Shown here: positions 26,850 to 37,754 of the stretch, piece after piece
How positions within the stretch are numbered: the first letter of the stretch is position 1
How the letters are laid out: each line of letters opens with the position of its first letter
From: Anomaloglossus baeobatrachus
Lineage: Eukaryota > Chordata > Amphibia > Anura > Aromobatidae
NCBI RefSeq assembly: GCF_048569485.1
Contig: NC_134354.1
Location: 400,133,103 to 400,197,102 of the forward strand
Reading direction: 5' to 3'
Length of the DNA: 64,000 bases
The notes under the pieces: generated by a model
The model's database searches: none
What the model was told of the DNA's origin: nothing
Seen by the model: the letters and a program-made list of their open reading frames with translations, nothing else
Program-made: the position numbers and the translations under genes

Positions 26850-28824
26850 GGAAACAGGCAGCATGCCAACGGGAAGAGGCGTGCTTCGGGGGCACGCCAA
26901 CGCGAAGAGGCGTGCTTCGAGGGCACGCCAACGCGAAGAGGCGTGCTTCGGGGGCACGCCAACGGGAAGAGGCGTGCTTCGGGGGCACGCCAACGGGAAG
27001 AGGCGTGCTTCGGGGGCACGCCAACAGGAAGAGGCGTGCTTCGGGGGCACGCCAACGGGAAGAGGCGTGCTTCGGGGGCACGCCAACGGGAAGAGGCGTG
27101 CTTCGGGGGCACGCCAACGTCAAGAGGCGTGCTTCGGGGGCACGCCAACGGGAAGAGGCGTGCTTCGGGGGCACGCCAACAGGAAGAGGCGTGCTTCGGG
27201 GGCACGCCAACGGGAAGAGGCGTGCTTCGGGGGCACGCCAACGGGAAGAGGCGTGCTTCGGGGGCACGCCAACGTCAAGAGGCGTGCTTCGGGGGCACGC
27301 CAACGGGAGGAGGCGTGCTTCGCGGGCACGCCAACGGGAAGAGGCGTGCTTCGGGGGCACACCAACGAGAAGCGAGGCCCAAGGGGACAGCCCTGCGGTT
27401 GGCCCAAGAGAGGCCCAAGGGTGCAGCCCAATGGTTGGCCCAGGAGAAACTCAAGGGTGCAGCCCGATGGCCCAAGACCCAAGGGTGCAGCCCAGTTGTC
27501 GGCCCAAGAAAGGCCTGAGGGTGCAGCCCGATGGTAGGCCCAAGGGTGCAGCCCGGTGGTTGGCCCAAGAGAGGCACAACGGTGCAGCCCAGAGGTTGGC
27601 CCAAGAGAGGCCCAAGGGTGCAGCTCAATGGTTGGCCCAAGAGAGGCCCAAGGGTCCAGCCGAGTGGTTGGCCCAGGAGAGGCTCAAGGGGGCAGCCCGA
27701 TGGCCCAAAACCCAAGGGTGCAGCCCAGTTGACGGTTCAAGAAAGGCCTGAGGGTGCAGCCCGATGGTAGGCCCAAGGGTGCAGCCCGGTTGTCGGCCCA
27801 GGAAAGACATGAGGGTGCAGCCCGGTGGTCGGCCCAAGAGAGGGAAACAGACAGCATGCCAACGGGAAGAGGCGTGCTTCGGGGGCACGCCAACGCAAAG
27901 AGGCGTGCTTCGAGGGCACGCCAACGCGAAGAGGCGTGCTTCGGCGGCACGCCAACGGGAAGAGGCGTGCTTCGGGGGCACGCCAATGGGAAGAGGCATG
28001 CTTCGGGGGCACGCCAACGGGAAGAGGCGTGCTTCGGGGGCACGCCAACGGGAAGAGGTGTGCTTCGGGGGCACGCCAACGGGAAGAGGCGTGCTACGGG
28101 GACACGCCAACGGGAAGAGGCGTGCTTCGGGGGCACGCCAACGGGAAGAGGCGTGCTTCGGGGGCACGCCAACGGGAAGAGGCGTGCTTCGGGGGCACGC
28201 CAACGGGAAGAGGCGTGCTTCGGGGGCACGCCAACGTCAAGAAGCGTGCTTCGGAGGCACGCCAACTTCAAGAGGCGTCCTTCGGGGGCACGCCAACGGG
28301 AGGAGGCGTGCTTCGCGGGCACGCCAACGGGAAGAGGCTTGCTTCGGGGGCACACCAACGAGAAGCGAGGCCCAAGGGGACAGCCCGGCGGTTGGCCCAA
28401 GGGTGCAGCCCAATGGTTGGCCCAGGAGAAACTCAAGGGTGCAGCCCGATGGCCCAAGACCCAAGGGTGCAGCCCAGTTGTCGGGCCAAGAAAGGCCGGA
28501 GGGTGCAGCCCGATGGTAGGCCCAAGGGTGCAGCCCGGTGGTTGGCCCAAGAGAGGCACAACGGTGCAGCCCAGAGGTTGGCCCAAGAGAGGCCCAAGGG
28601 TGCAGCTCAATGGTTGGCCCAAGAGAGGCCCAAGGGTGCAGCCGAGTGGTTGGCCCAGGAGATGCTCAAGGGTGCAGCCCGATGGCCCAAAACCCAAGGG
28701 TGCAGCCCAGTTGACTGTTCAAGAAAGACCTGAGGGTGCAGCCCGATGGTAGGCCCAAGGGTGCAGCCCGGTTGTCGGCCCAAGAAAGGCATGAGGGTGC
28801 AGCCCGGTGGTCGGCCCAAGAGAG

Positions 28825-30914
28825 GGAAACAGACAGCATGCCAACGGGAAGAGGCGTGCTTCGGGGGCACGCCAACGCGAAGAGGCGTGCTTCGAAGGCA
28901 CGCCAACGCGAAGAGGCGTGCTTCGGGGGCACGCCAACGCGAAGAGGCGTGCTTCGAGGGCACGCCAACGCGAAGAGGCGTGCTTCGGGGGCACGCCAAC
29001 GCGAAGAGGCGTGCTTCGGGGGCACGCCAACGGGAAGAGGCGTGCTTCGGGGGCACGCCAACGGGAAGAGGCGTGCTTCGGGGGCACGCCAACGGGAAGA
29101 GGCGTGCTTTGGGGGCACGCCAACGGGAAGAGGCGTGCTTCGGGGGCACGCCAACGGGAAGGGGCGTGCTTCGGGGGCACGCCAACGGCAAGAGGCGTGC
29201 TTCGGGGGCACGCCAACGGGAGGAGGCGTGCTTCGGGGGCACGCCAACGGGAGGAGGCGTGCTTCGCGGGCACGCCAACGGGAAGAGGCGTGCTTCGGGG
29301 GCACACCAACGAGAAGCTTGGCCCAAGAGAGGCCCAAGGGGACAGCCTGGTGGTTGGCCGAAGAAAGGCCCAAGGGTGCAGCCCGGCGGTTGGCCCAAGA
29401 GAGGCCTAAGGGTGCAGCCCGGCGGTTGGCCCAAGAGAGGCCCAAGGGTGCAGCCCAATGGTTGGCCCAGGAGAAACTCAAGGGTGCAGCCCGATGGCCC
29501 AAGACCCAAGGGTGCAGCCCAGTTGTCGGCCCAAGAAAGGCCGGAGGGTGCAGCCCGATGGTAGGCCCAAGGGTGCAGCCCGGTGGTTGGCCCAAGAGAG
29601 GCACAACGGTGCAGCCCAGAGGTTGGCCCAAGAGAGGCCCAAGGGTGCAGCTCAATGGTTGGCCCAAGAGAGGCCCAAGGGTGCAGCCGAGTGGTTGGCC
29701 CAGGAGATGCTCAAGGGTGCAGCCCGATGGCCCAAAACCCAAGGGTGCAGCCCAGTTGACTGTTCAAGAAAGACCTGAGGGTGCAGCCCGATGGTAGGCC
29801 CAAGGGTGCAGCCCGGTTGTCGGCCCAAGAAAGGCATGAGGGTGCAGCCCGGTGGTCGGCCCAAGAGAGGGAAACAGACAGCATGCCAACGGGAAGAGGC
29901 GTGCTTCGGGGGCACGCCAACGCGAAGAGGCGTGCTTCGAAGGCACGCCAACGCGAAGAGGCGTGCTTCGGGGGCACGCCAACGCGAAGAGGCGTGCTTC
30001 GAGGGCACGCCAACGCGAAGAGGCGTGCTTCGGGGGCACGCCAACGCGAAGAGGCGTGCTTCGGGGGCACGCCAACGGGAAGAGGCGTGCTTCGGGGGCA
30101 CGCCAACGGGAAGAGGCGTGCTTCGGGGGCACGCCAACGGGAAGAGGCGTGCTTTGGGGGCACGCCAACGGGAAGAGGCGTGCTTCGGGGGCACGCCAAC
30201 GGGAAGGGGCGTGCTTCGGGGGCACGCCAACGGCAAGAGGCGTGCTTCGGGGGCACGCCAACGGGAGGAGGCGTGCTTCGGGGGCACGCCAACGGGAGGA
30301 GGCGTGCTTCGTGGGCACGCCAACGGGAAGAGGCGTGCTTCGGGGGCACACCAACGAGAAGCTTGGCCCAAGAGAGGCCCAAGGGGACAGCCTGGTGGTT
30401 GGCCGAAGAAAGGCCCAAGGGTGCAGCCCGGCGGTTGGCCCAAGAGAGGCCTAAGGGTGCAGCCCGGCGGTTGGCCCAAGAGAGGCCCAAGGGTGCAGCC
30501 CAATGGTTGGCCCAGGAGAAACTCAAGGGTGCAGCCCGATGGCCCAAGACCCAAGGGTGCAGCCCAGTTGTCGGGCCAAGAAAGGCCGGAGGGTGCAGCC
30601 CGATGGTAGGCCCAAGGGTGCAGCCCGGTGGTTGGCCCAAGAGAGGCACAACGGTGCAGCCCAGAGGTTGGCCCAAGAGAGGCCCAAGGGTGCAGCTCAA
30701 TGGTTGGCCCAAGAGAGGCCCAAGGGTGCAGCCGAGTGGTTGGCCCAGGAGATGCTCAAGGGTGCAGCCCGATGGCCCAAAACCCAAGGGTGCAGCCCAG
30801 TTGACTGTTCAAGAAAGACCTGAGGGTGCAGCCCGATGGTAGGCCCAAGGGTGCAGCCCGGTTGTCGGCCCAAGAAAGGCATGAGGGTGCAGCCCGGTGG
30901 TCGGCCCAAGAGAG
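28825..30914. repeat. Two adjacent 1,045-bp composite units, nearly identical
   Basis: The units at 28,825-29,868 and 29,869-30,914 are consecutive and differ by only a few substitutions on inspection. One is TTCGCGGGCACG against TTCGTGGGCACG, at about 29,269 and 30,310. Adjacent near-identity is the expected result of a very recent unequal exchange. Confidence 0.75.
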
Positions 30915-33900
30915 GGAAACAGACAGCATGCCAACGGGAAGAGGCGTGCTTCGGGGGCACGCCAACGCGAAGAGGCGTGCTTCGAAGGCACGCCAACGCG
31001 AAGAGGCGTGCTTCGGGGGCACGCCAACGCGAAGAGGCGTGCTTCGAGGGCACGCCAACGCGAAGAGGCGTGCTTCGGGGGCACGCCAACGCGAAGAGGC
31101 GTGCTTCGGGGGCACGCCAACGGGAAGAGGCGTGCTTCGGGGGCACGCCAACGGGAAGAGGCGTGCTTTGGGGGCACGCCAACGGGAAGAGGCGTGCTTC
31201 GGGGGCACGCCAACGGGAAGGGGCGTGCTTCGGGGGCACGCCAACGGCAAGAGGCGTGCTTCGGGGGCACGCCAACGGGAGGAGGCGTGCTTCGGGGGCA
31301 CGCCAACGGGAGGAGGCGTGCTTCGCGGGCACGCCAACGGGAAGAGGCGTGCTTCGGGGGCACGCCAACGGGAGGAGGCGTGCTTCGCGGGCACGCCAAC
31401 GGGAAGAGGCGTGCTTCGGGGGCACACCAACGAGAAGCTTGGCCCAAGAGAGGCCCAAGGGGACAGCCTGGTGGTTGGCCGAAGAAAGGCCCAAGGGTGT
31501 AGCCCGGCGGTTGGCCCAAGAGAGGCCTAAGGGTGCAGCCCGGCGGTTGGCCCAAGAGAGGCCCAAGGGTGCAGCCCAATGGTTGGCCCAGGAGAAACTC
31601 AAGGGTGCAGCCCGATGGCCCAAGACCCAAGGGTGCAGCCCAGTTGTCGGCCCAAGAAAGGCCTGAGGGTGCAGCCCGATGGTAGGCCCAAGGGTGCAGC
31701 CCGGTGGTTGGCCCAAGAGAGGCCCAAGGGTGCAGCCCAGAGGTTGGCCCAAGAGAGGCCCAAGGGTGCAGCTCAATGGTTGGCCCAAGGGTGCAGCCGA
31801 GTGGTTGGCCCAGGAGAGGCTCAAGGGTGCAGCCCCAAGACTCAAGGGTGCAGCCCAGTTGACGGTTCAAGAAAGGCCTGAGGGTGCAGTTGTCGGCCCA
31901 AGAAAGGCCTGAGGGTGCAGCCCGGTGGTCGGGCCAAGAGAGGGAAACAGGCAGCATGCCAACGGGAAGAGGCGTGCTTCGGGGGCACGCCAACGCGAAG
32001 AGGCATGCTTCGAGGGCACGCCAACGTGAAGAGGCGTGCTTCGGAGGCACGCCAACGCGAAGAGGCGTGCTTCGGGGGCACGCCAACGGGAAGAGGCGTG
32101 CTTCGGGGGCACGCCAACGGGAAGAGGCGTGCTTCGGGGGCACGCCAACGGGAAGAGGTGTGCTTCGGGGGCACGCCATCGGGAAGAGGCGTGCTTCGGG
32201 GGCACGCCAACGGGAAGAGGCGTGCTTCGGGGGCACGCCAACGGGAAGAGGCGTGCTTCGGGGGCACGCCAACGGGAAGAGGCGTGCTTCGGGGGCACGC
32301 CAACAGCAAGAGGCGTGCTTTGGGGGCACGCAAACGGGAGGAGGCGTGCTTCGGGGGCACGCCAACGGGCAGAGGCGTGCTTCGGGGGCACACCAACGAG
32401 AAGCTTGGCCCAAGAGAGGCCCAAGGGGACAGCCTGGTGGTTGGCCCAAGAGAGGCCCAAGGGTGCAGCCCGGCGGTTGGCCCAAGAGAGGCCCAAGGGT
32501 GCAGCCCAATGGTTGGCCCAGGAGAAACTCAAGGGTGCAGCCCGATGGCCCAAGACCGAAGGGTGCAGCCCAATTGTCGGCCCAAGAAAGGCCTGAGGGT
32601 GCAGCCCGATGGTAGGCCCAAGGGTGCAGCCCGGTGGTTGGCCCAAGAGAGGCCCAAGGTTGCAGCCCAATGGTTGGCCCAAGAGAGGCCCAAGGGTGCA
32701 GCCGAGTGGTTGGCCCAGGAGAGGCTCAAGGGTGCAGCCCGATGACCCAAGACCCAAGGGTGCAGCCCAGTTGACAGTTCAAGAAAGGCCTGAGGGTGCA
32801 GCCCGATGGTAGGCCCAAGGGTGCAGCCCGGTTGTCGGCCCAAGAAAGGCCTGAGGGTGCAGCCCGGTGGTCGGCCCAAGACAGGGAAACAGACAGCATG
32901 CCAACGGGAAGAGGCGTGCTTCGGGGGCACGCCAAAGCGAAGAGGCGTGCTTTGAGGGCACGCCAACGCGAAGAGGCGTGCTTCGGGGGCACGCGAACGG
33001 GAAGAGGCGTGCTTCGGGGGCACGCCAACGGGAAGAGGCGTGCTTCGGGGGCACGCCAACGGGAAGAAGCGTGCTTCGGGGGCACGCCAACGGGAAGAGG
33101 CGTGCTTCGGGGGCACGCCAACGGGAAGAGGCGTGCTTCGGGGGCACGCCAACGGGAAGAGGCGTGCTTCGGGGGCACGCCAACGGGAAGAGGCGTGCTT
33201 CGGGGGCACGCCAAGGGAAGAGGCGTGCTTCGGGGGCACGCCAACGTCAAGAGGCGTGCTTCGGGGGCACGCCAACGAGAGGAGGCGTGCTTCGCGGGCA
33301 CGCCAACGAGAAGCGAGGCCCAAGGGGACAGCCCGGCGGTTGGCCCAAGAGAGGCCCAAGGGTGCAGCCCAATGGTTGGCCCAGGAGAAACTGAAGGGTG
33401 CAGCCCGATGGCCCAAGACCCAAGGGTGCAGCCCAGTTGTCGGCCCAAGAAAGGCCTGAGGGTGCAGCCCGATGGTAGGCCCAAGGGTGCAGCCCGGTGG
33501 TTGGCCCAAGAGAGGCACAACGGTGCAGCCCAGAGGTTGGCCCAAGAGAGGCCCAAGGGTGCAGCTCAATGGTTGGCCCAAGAGAGGCCCAAGGGTGCAG
33601 CCGAGTGGTTAGCCCAGGAGAGGCTCAAGGGTGCAGTCGATGGCCCAAAACCCAAGGGTGCAGCCCAGTTGATGGTTCAAGAAAGGCCTGAGGGTGCAGT
33701 CCGATGGTAGGCCCAAGGGTGCAGCCCGGTTGTCGGCCCAAGAAAGGCCTGAGGGTGCAGCCCGGTGGTCGGCCCAAGAGAGGGAAACAGACAGCATGCC
33801 AACGGGAAGAGGCGTGCTTCGGTGGCACGCCAACGCGAAGAGGCGTGCTTCGAGGGCACGCCAACGCGAAGAGGCGTGCTTCGGGGGAACGCCAACAGGA

Positions 33901-34437
33901 AGAGGCGTGCTTCGGGGGCACGCCAACGGGAAGAGGCGTGCTTCGGGGGCACGCCAACGGGAAGAAGCGTGCTTCGGGGGTACGCCAACGGGATGAGGCG
34001 TGCTTCGGGGGCACGCCAACGGGAAGAGGCGTGCTTCGGGGGCACGCCAACGGGAAGAGGCGTGCTTCGGGGGCACGCCAACGGGAAGAGGCGTGCTTCG
34101 GGGGCACGCCAACGGGAAGAGGCGTGCTTCGGGGGCACGCCAATGCAAGAGGCGTGCTTCGGGGGCACGCCAGCCTCAAGAGGTGTGCTTCGGGGGCACG
34201 CCAACGGGAGGAGGCGTGCTTCGCGGGCACGCCAACGGGAAGAGGCGTGCTTCGGGGGCACACCAACGAGAAGCGAGGCCCAAGGGGACAGCCCGGCGGT
34301 TGGCCCAAGAGAGGCCCAAGGGTGCAGCCCATTGGTTGGCCCAGGAGAAACTCAAGGGTGCAGCCCGATGGCCCAAGACTCAAGGGTGCAGCCCAGTGTT
34401 CGGCCCAAGAAAGGCCGGAGGGTGCAGCCCGATGGTA

Positions 34438-37214
34438 GGCCCAAGGGTGCAGCCCGGTGGTTGGCCCAAGAGAGGCACAACGGTGCAGCCCAGAGGTTGG
34501 CCCAAGAGAGGCCCAAGGGTGCAGCTCAATAGTTGGCCCAAGAGAGGCCCAAGGGTGCAGCCGAGTGGTTGGCCCAGGAGAGGCTCAAGGGTGCAGCCCG
34601 ATGGCCCAAGACCCAAGGGTGCAGCCCAGTTGACGGTTCAAGAAAGGCCTGAGGGTGCAGTTGTCGGCCCAAGAAAGGCCTGAGGGTGCAGCCCGGTGGT
34701 CGGGCCAAGAGAGGGAAACAGGCAGCACGCCAACTGGAAGAGGCGTGCTTCGGGGGCACGCCAACAGGAAGAGGCATGCTTCGGGGGCACGCCAACGGGA
34801 AAAATCGTGCTTCGGGGGCACGCCAATAGGAGGAGGCGTGCTTCGGGGGCACGCCAATGGGAGGAGGCGTGCTTCGGGGGCACGCCAACGGGATGAGGCG
34901 TGCTTCGGGGGCACGCCAACGGGAGGAGGCGTGCTTCGAGGGCACGCCAACGGGGGGAGGCATGTTTCGGGGGCACGCCAACGGGAGGAGGCGTGCTTCG
35001 AGGGCACGCCAACGGGGGGAGGCATGTTTCGGGGGCACGCCAACGGGAGGAGGCGTGCTTCGAGGGCACGCCAACGGGAGGAGGCATGTTTCGGGGGCAC
35101 GCCAACGGGAGGAGCCGTGCTTCGGGGGCACGCCAACGGAAAGAGGCGTGCTTCGGGGGCACGTCAACGGGAAGAGGCGTGCTTCGGGGGCACCCCAACG
35201 GGAAGAGGCGTGTTTCGGGGTCACGCCAACGGGAAGCGGTGGTTGGCCTAGGAGAGGCCCAAGGGTGCAGCCCGATGGCCAAAGATCCAAGGGTGCAGCC
35301 CAGTGGTTGGCCCAAGAAAGGCGTGAGGGTGCAGCCTGATGGTAGGCCCAAGGGTGCAGCCCGGTGGTCGGCCCAAGAGCGGCAACAGGCAGCACGCCAA
35401 CGGGAAGAGGCGTGCTTCGGGGCACGCCACCGGGAAGAGTCGTGCTTCGAGGGCACGCCAACGGGAAGAGTCGTGCTTCGGGGGCACACCAACGGGAAGA
35501 GGCGTGCTTCGGGGGCACGCCAACGGGAAGAGGCGTGCTTCGGGGGCACGCCAACGGGAAGAGGCGTTTTTCGGGGGCACGCCAACGGGAAGAGGCGTGC
35601 TTCGGGGGCACGCCAACGTCAAGAGGCGTGCTTCGGGGGCACGCCAACCTCAAGAGGCGTGCTTCGGGGGCACGCCAACGGGAGGAGGCGTGCTTCGCGG
35701 GCACGCCAACGGGAAGAGGCGTGCTTCGGGGGCACACCAACGAGAAGCGAGGCCCAAGGGGACAGCCCGGCGGTTGGCCCAAGAGAGGCCCAAGGGTGCA
35801 GCCCAATGGTTGGCCCAGGAGAAACTCAAGGGTGCAGCCCGATGGCCCAAGACCCAAGGGTGCAGCCCAGTGTTCGGCCCAAGAAAGGCCGGAGGGTGCA
35901 GCCCGATGGTAGGCCCAAGGGTGCAGCCCGGTGGTTGGCCCAAGAGAGGCACAACGGTGCAGCCCAGAGGTTGGCCCAAGAGAGGCCCAAGGGTGCAGCT
36001 CAATGGTTGGCCCAAGAGAGGCCCAAGGGTGCAGCCGAGTGGTTGGCCCAGGAGAGGCTCAAGGGTGCAGCCCAATGGCCCAAGACCCAAGGGTGCAGCC
36101 CAGTTGACGGTTCAAGAAAGGCCTGAGGGTGCAGTTGTCGGCCCAAGAAAGGCCTGAGGGTGCAGCCCGGTGGTCGGGCCAAGAGAGGGAAACAGGCAGC
36201 ACGCCAACTGGAAGAGGCGTGCTTCGGGGGCACGCCAACAGGAAGAGGCATGCTTCGGGGGCACGCCAACGGGAAAAATCGTGCTTCGGGGGCACTCCAA
36301 TAGGAGGAGGCGTGCTTCGGGGGCACGCCAATGGGAGGAGGCGTGCTTCGGGGGCACGCCAACGGGATGAGGCGTGCTTCGGGGGCACGCCAACGGGAGG
36401 AGGCGTTCTTCGAGGGCACGCCAACGGGAGGAGGCATGTTTCGGGGGCACGCCAATGGGAGGAGGCGTGCTTCGAGGGCACGCCAACGGGAGGAGGCATG
36501 TTTCGGGGGCACGCCAACGGGAGGAGCCGTGCTTCGGGGGCACGCCAACGGAAAGAGGCGTGCTTCGGGGGCACGCCAACGGGAAGAGGCATGCTTCGGG
36601 GGCACCCCAACGGGAAGAGGCGTGCTTCGGGGTCACGCCAACGGGAAGCGGTGGTTGGCCTAGGAGAGGCCCAAGGGTGCAGCCCGATGGCCAAAGATCC
36701 AAGGGTGCAGCCCAGTGGTTGGCCCAAGAAAGGCGTGAGGGTGCAGCCCGATGGTAGGCCCAAGGGTGCAGCCCGGTGGTCGGCCCAAGAGCGGCAACAG
36801 GCAGCACGCCAACGGGAAGAGGCGTGCTTCGGGGCACGCCAACGGGAAGAGTCGTGCTTCGAGGGCACGCCAACGGGAAGAGTCGTGCTTCGGGGGCACA
36901 CCAACGGGAAGAGTCGTGCTTCGGGGGCACGCCAACGGGAAGAGTCGTGCTTCGGGGGCACGCCAACGGGAAGAGTCGTGCTTCGGGGGCACGCCAACAG
37001 GAAGAGGCGTGCTTCGGGGGCACGCCAACGGGAAGAGGCATGCTTCGGGGTCACGCCAACGGGAGGAGGCGTACTTCGGGGACATGCCAACGGGAGGAGG
37101 CGTGCTTCGGGGGCACGCCAACGGCAAGAGGCGTGCTTCGGGGGCACGCCAACGGCAAGAGGCATGCTTCGGGGGCACACCAACGGGAAGAGGCGTGCGT
37201 CGGTGGCACACAAA
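34438..37214. repeat. Divergent distal end of the array, with an internal 1.47-kb tandem duplication
   Basis: The last 2.8 kb carries variants rare elsewhere: GGGAGGAGG loops, GGCATGTTTCGG, GAGTCGTGC, AAAAATCGTGC and a shorter B block (AAGCGGTGGTTGGCCTAGG). Landmarks at 34,655, 34,696 and 34,857 recur exactly 1,474 bp later at 36,129, 36,170 and 36,331. The two copies differ by several substitutions and by unit number. Reduced homogeneity towards the end of an array is expected where exchange with neighbours is less frequent. Confidence 0.8.
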
Positions 37215-37460
37215 TGGCTTTTGATTTCATACCAGTGGCTGGACTTTTTCCTGCGTATTCGCTGTTGGCATGCTAAATAGGCCCAAGAATGTACCACATA
37301 GTTGTATAACAGCAAGAATACTTCCCAATGTAAGCAAAAAGGCCAATGAATGCATCCCACTGACAGGCTAAAAAGCCCAAGTGTGCACCATGGTGGTTTT
37401 AAAAAAGGCCAAAGGGAAATGTGCTCCAGTAACACACAAATGGGAAACCTTTTTAGTACA
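37215..37460. repeat. Decayed edge of the array (degenerate B-like units)
   Basis: Directly after the last clear A unit the DNA becomes AT-rich but keeps weak B-type spacing. GGCCCAAG or close forms occur near 37,280, 37,341, 37,374 and 37,407, giving steps of about 61, 33 and 33 bp. Each is followed by a TGnACC or TGCACC-like block where B has GGTGCAGCC. On the minus strand the translation shows the same 12-residue rhythm (CTLG, then SVGC, then WPF) as the array proper. I read this as old, unhomogenised B units marking the array boundary. Chance similarity cannot be excluded by eye. Confidence 0.55.
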
Positions 37461-37754
37461 GAAATGCATTTGTGGATAGATTGGCACCCCAAAAATTTTG
37501 CAAAATTAGATTCTTTCAGTTAGGAGTCTCCAGCTCCACTAGTTAAGTAGGCAAGTGCATAGCAACAGGATTTTCTAGAGGATGCCAAAAGGAACATGTC
37601 ATTAGACACCCTGGTATGAAGGATTGTGACTGTTTTTTATGTAGCAGACAAAAATGTACTGCCTTCTCAGTTTAGTTGTGTAGTTGTGGTTTTTCCAAAA
37701 TTTTGTCACCATAATACATGTGAACCCATACTCGCACAGTGCCTCTTGTTGCAG
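37461..37754. other. Apparently unique non-coding DNA
   Basis: AT-rich sequence with no repeat, long frame or RNA gene that I recognise. It would be intronic if the candidate exon at 37,755 is real. The last 14 bases before that exon form a pyrimidine-rich tract ending in CAG. Confidence 0.4.

Larger units (their letters stand above)
22744..30825. repeat. About 4-kb segmental tandem duplication inside the array
   Basis: Landmarks in 22.7-26.8 kb recur in 26.8-30.8 kb with nearly constant offset: 22,744 and 26,791; 23,737 and 27,754; 24,750 and 28,736. Rare private variants are shared between the two halves, for example GTGCTACGGGGAC near 24,070 and 28,092, and AACTTCAAGAGGCGTCC near 24,282 and 28,263. 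The duplication is therefore recent relative to most variation in the array. A third related segment begins near 20,753. Confidence 0.75.
1..37214. repeat. Composite higher-order satellite of alternating 31-bp (A) and 36-bp (B) minisatellite blocks
   Basis: The region is wholly tandem. Monomer A (31 bp) repeats head to tail in blocks of about 10-23 units, then gives way to a block of monomer B (36 bp, with 28- and 33-bp variants), then back to A. B-to-A junctions carry the marker GGGAAACAG, or a variant of it, and fall near 915, 1817, 3079, 4089, 4944, 5838, 6847, 7732, 8657, 9732, 10751, 11697, 12614, 13478, 14706, 15450, 16284, 17121, 18096, 18958, 19945, 20845, 21823, 22834, 23825, 24838, 25883, 26850, 27842, 28825, 29869, 30915, 31941, 32883, 33782, 34714, 35386, 36187 and 36790. 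This gives about 39 composite copies spaced 0.6-1.26 kb apart. Base 1 lies inside an A block, so the array continues to the left. No unique DNA or mobile element interrupts it. Function is unknown. The structure fits expansion by unequal exchange or gene conversion. Confidence 0.97.

Noticed and set aside
1-37214. Many long open frames on both strands in the array (up to about 640 codons), with repetitive peptides such as RRASGARQREEACFGG
   Set aside because: The 31-bp monomer has no stop codon in any frame and shifts phase each unit, so all frames stay open. Overlapping frames on both strands, frequent stops in B blocks and the lack of codon-type constraint argue against a gene.
1-37214. CRISPR-like direct repeats of 31 bp
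   Set aside because: The repeats are contiguous with no spacers, and the context is a vertebrate genome with no cas genes.
1-37214. G-quadruplex array from the G5 runs
   Set aside because: The distances between G runs (about 9 and 15 nt) are longer than in usual quadruplex motifs. It is possible but not supported by the sequence alone.
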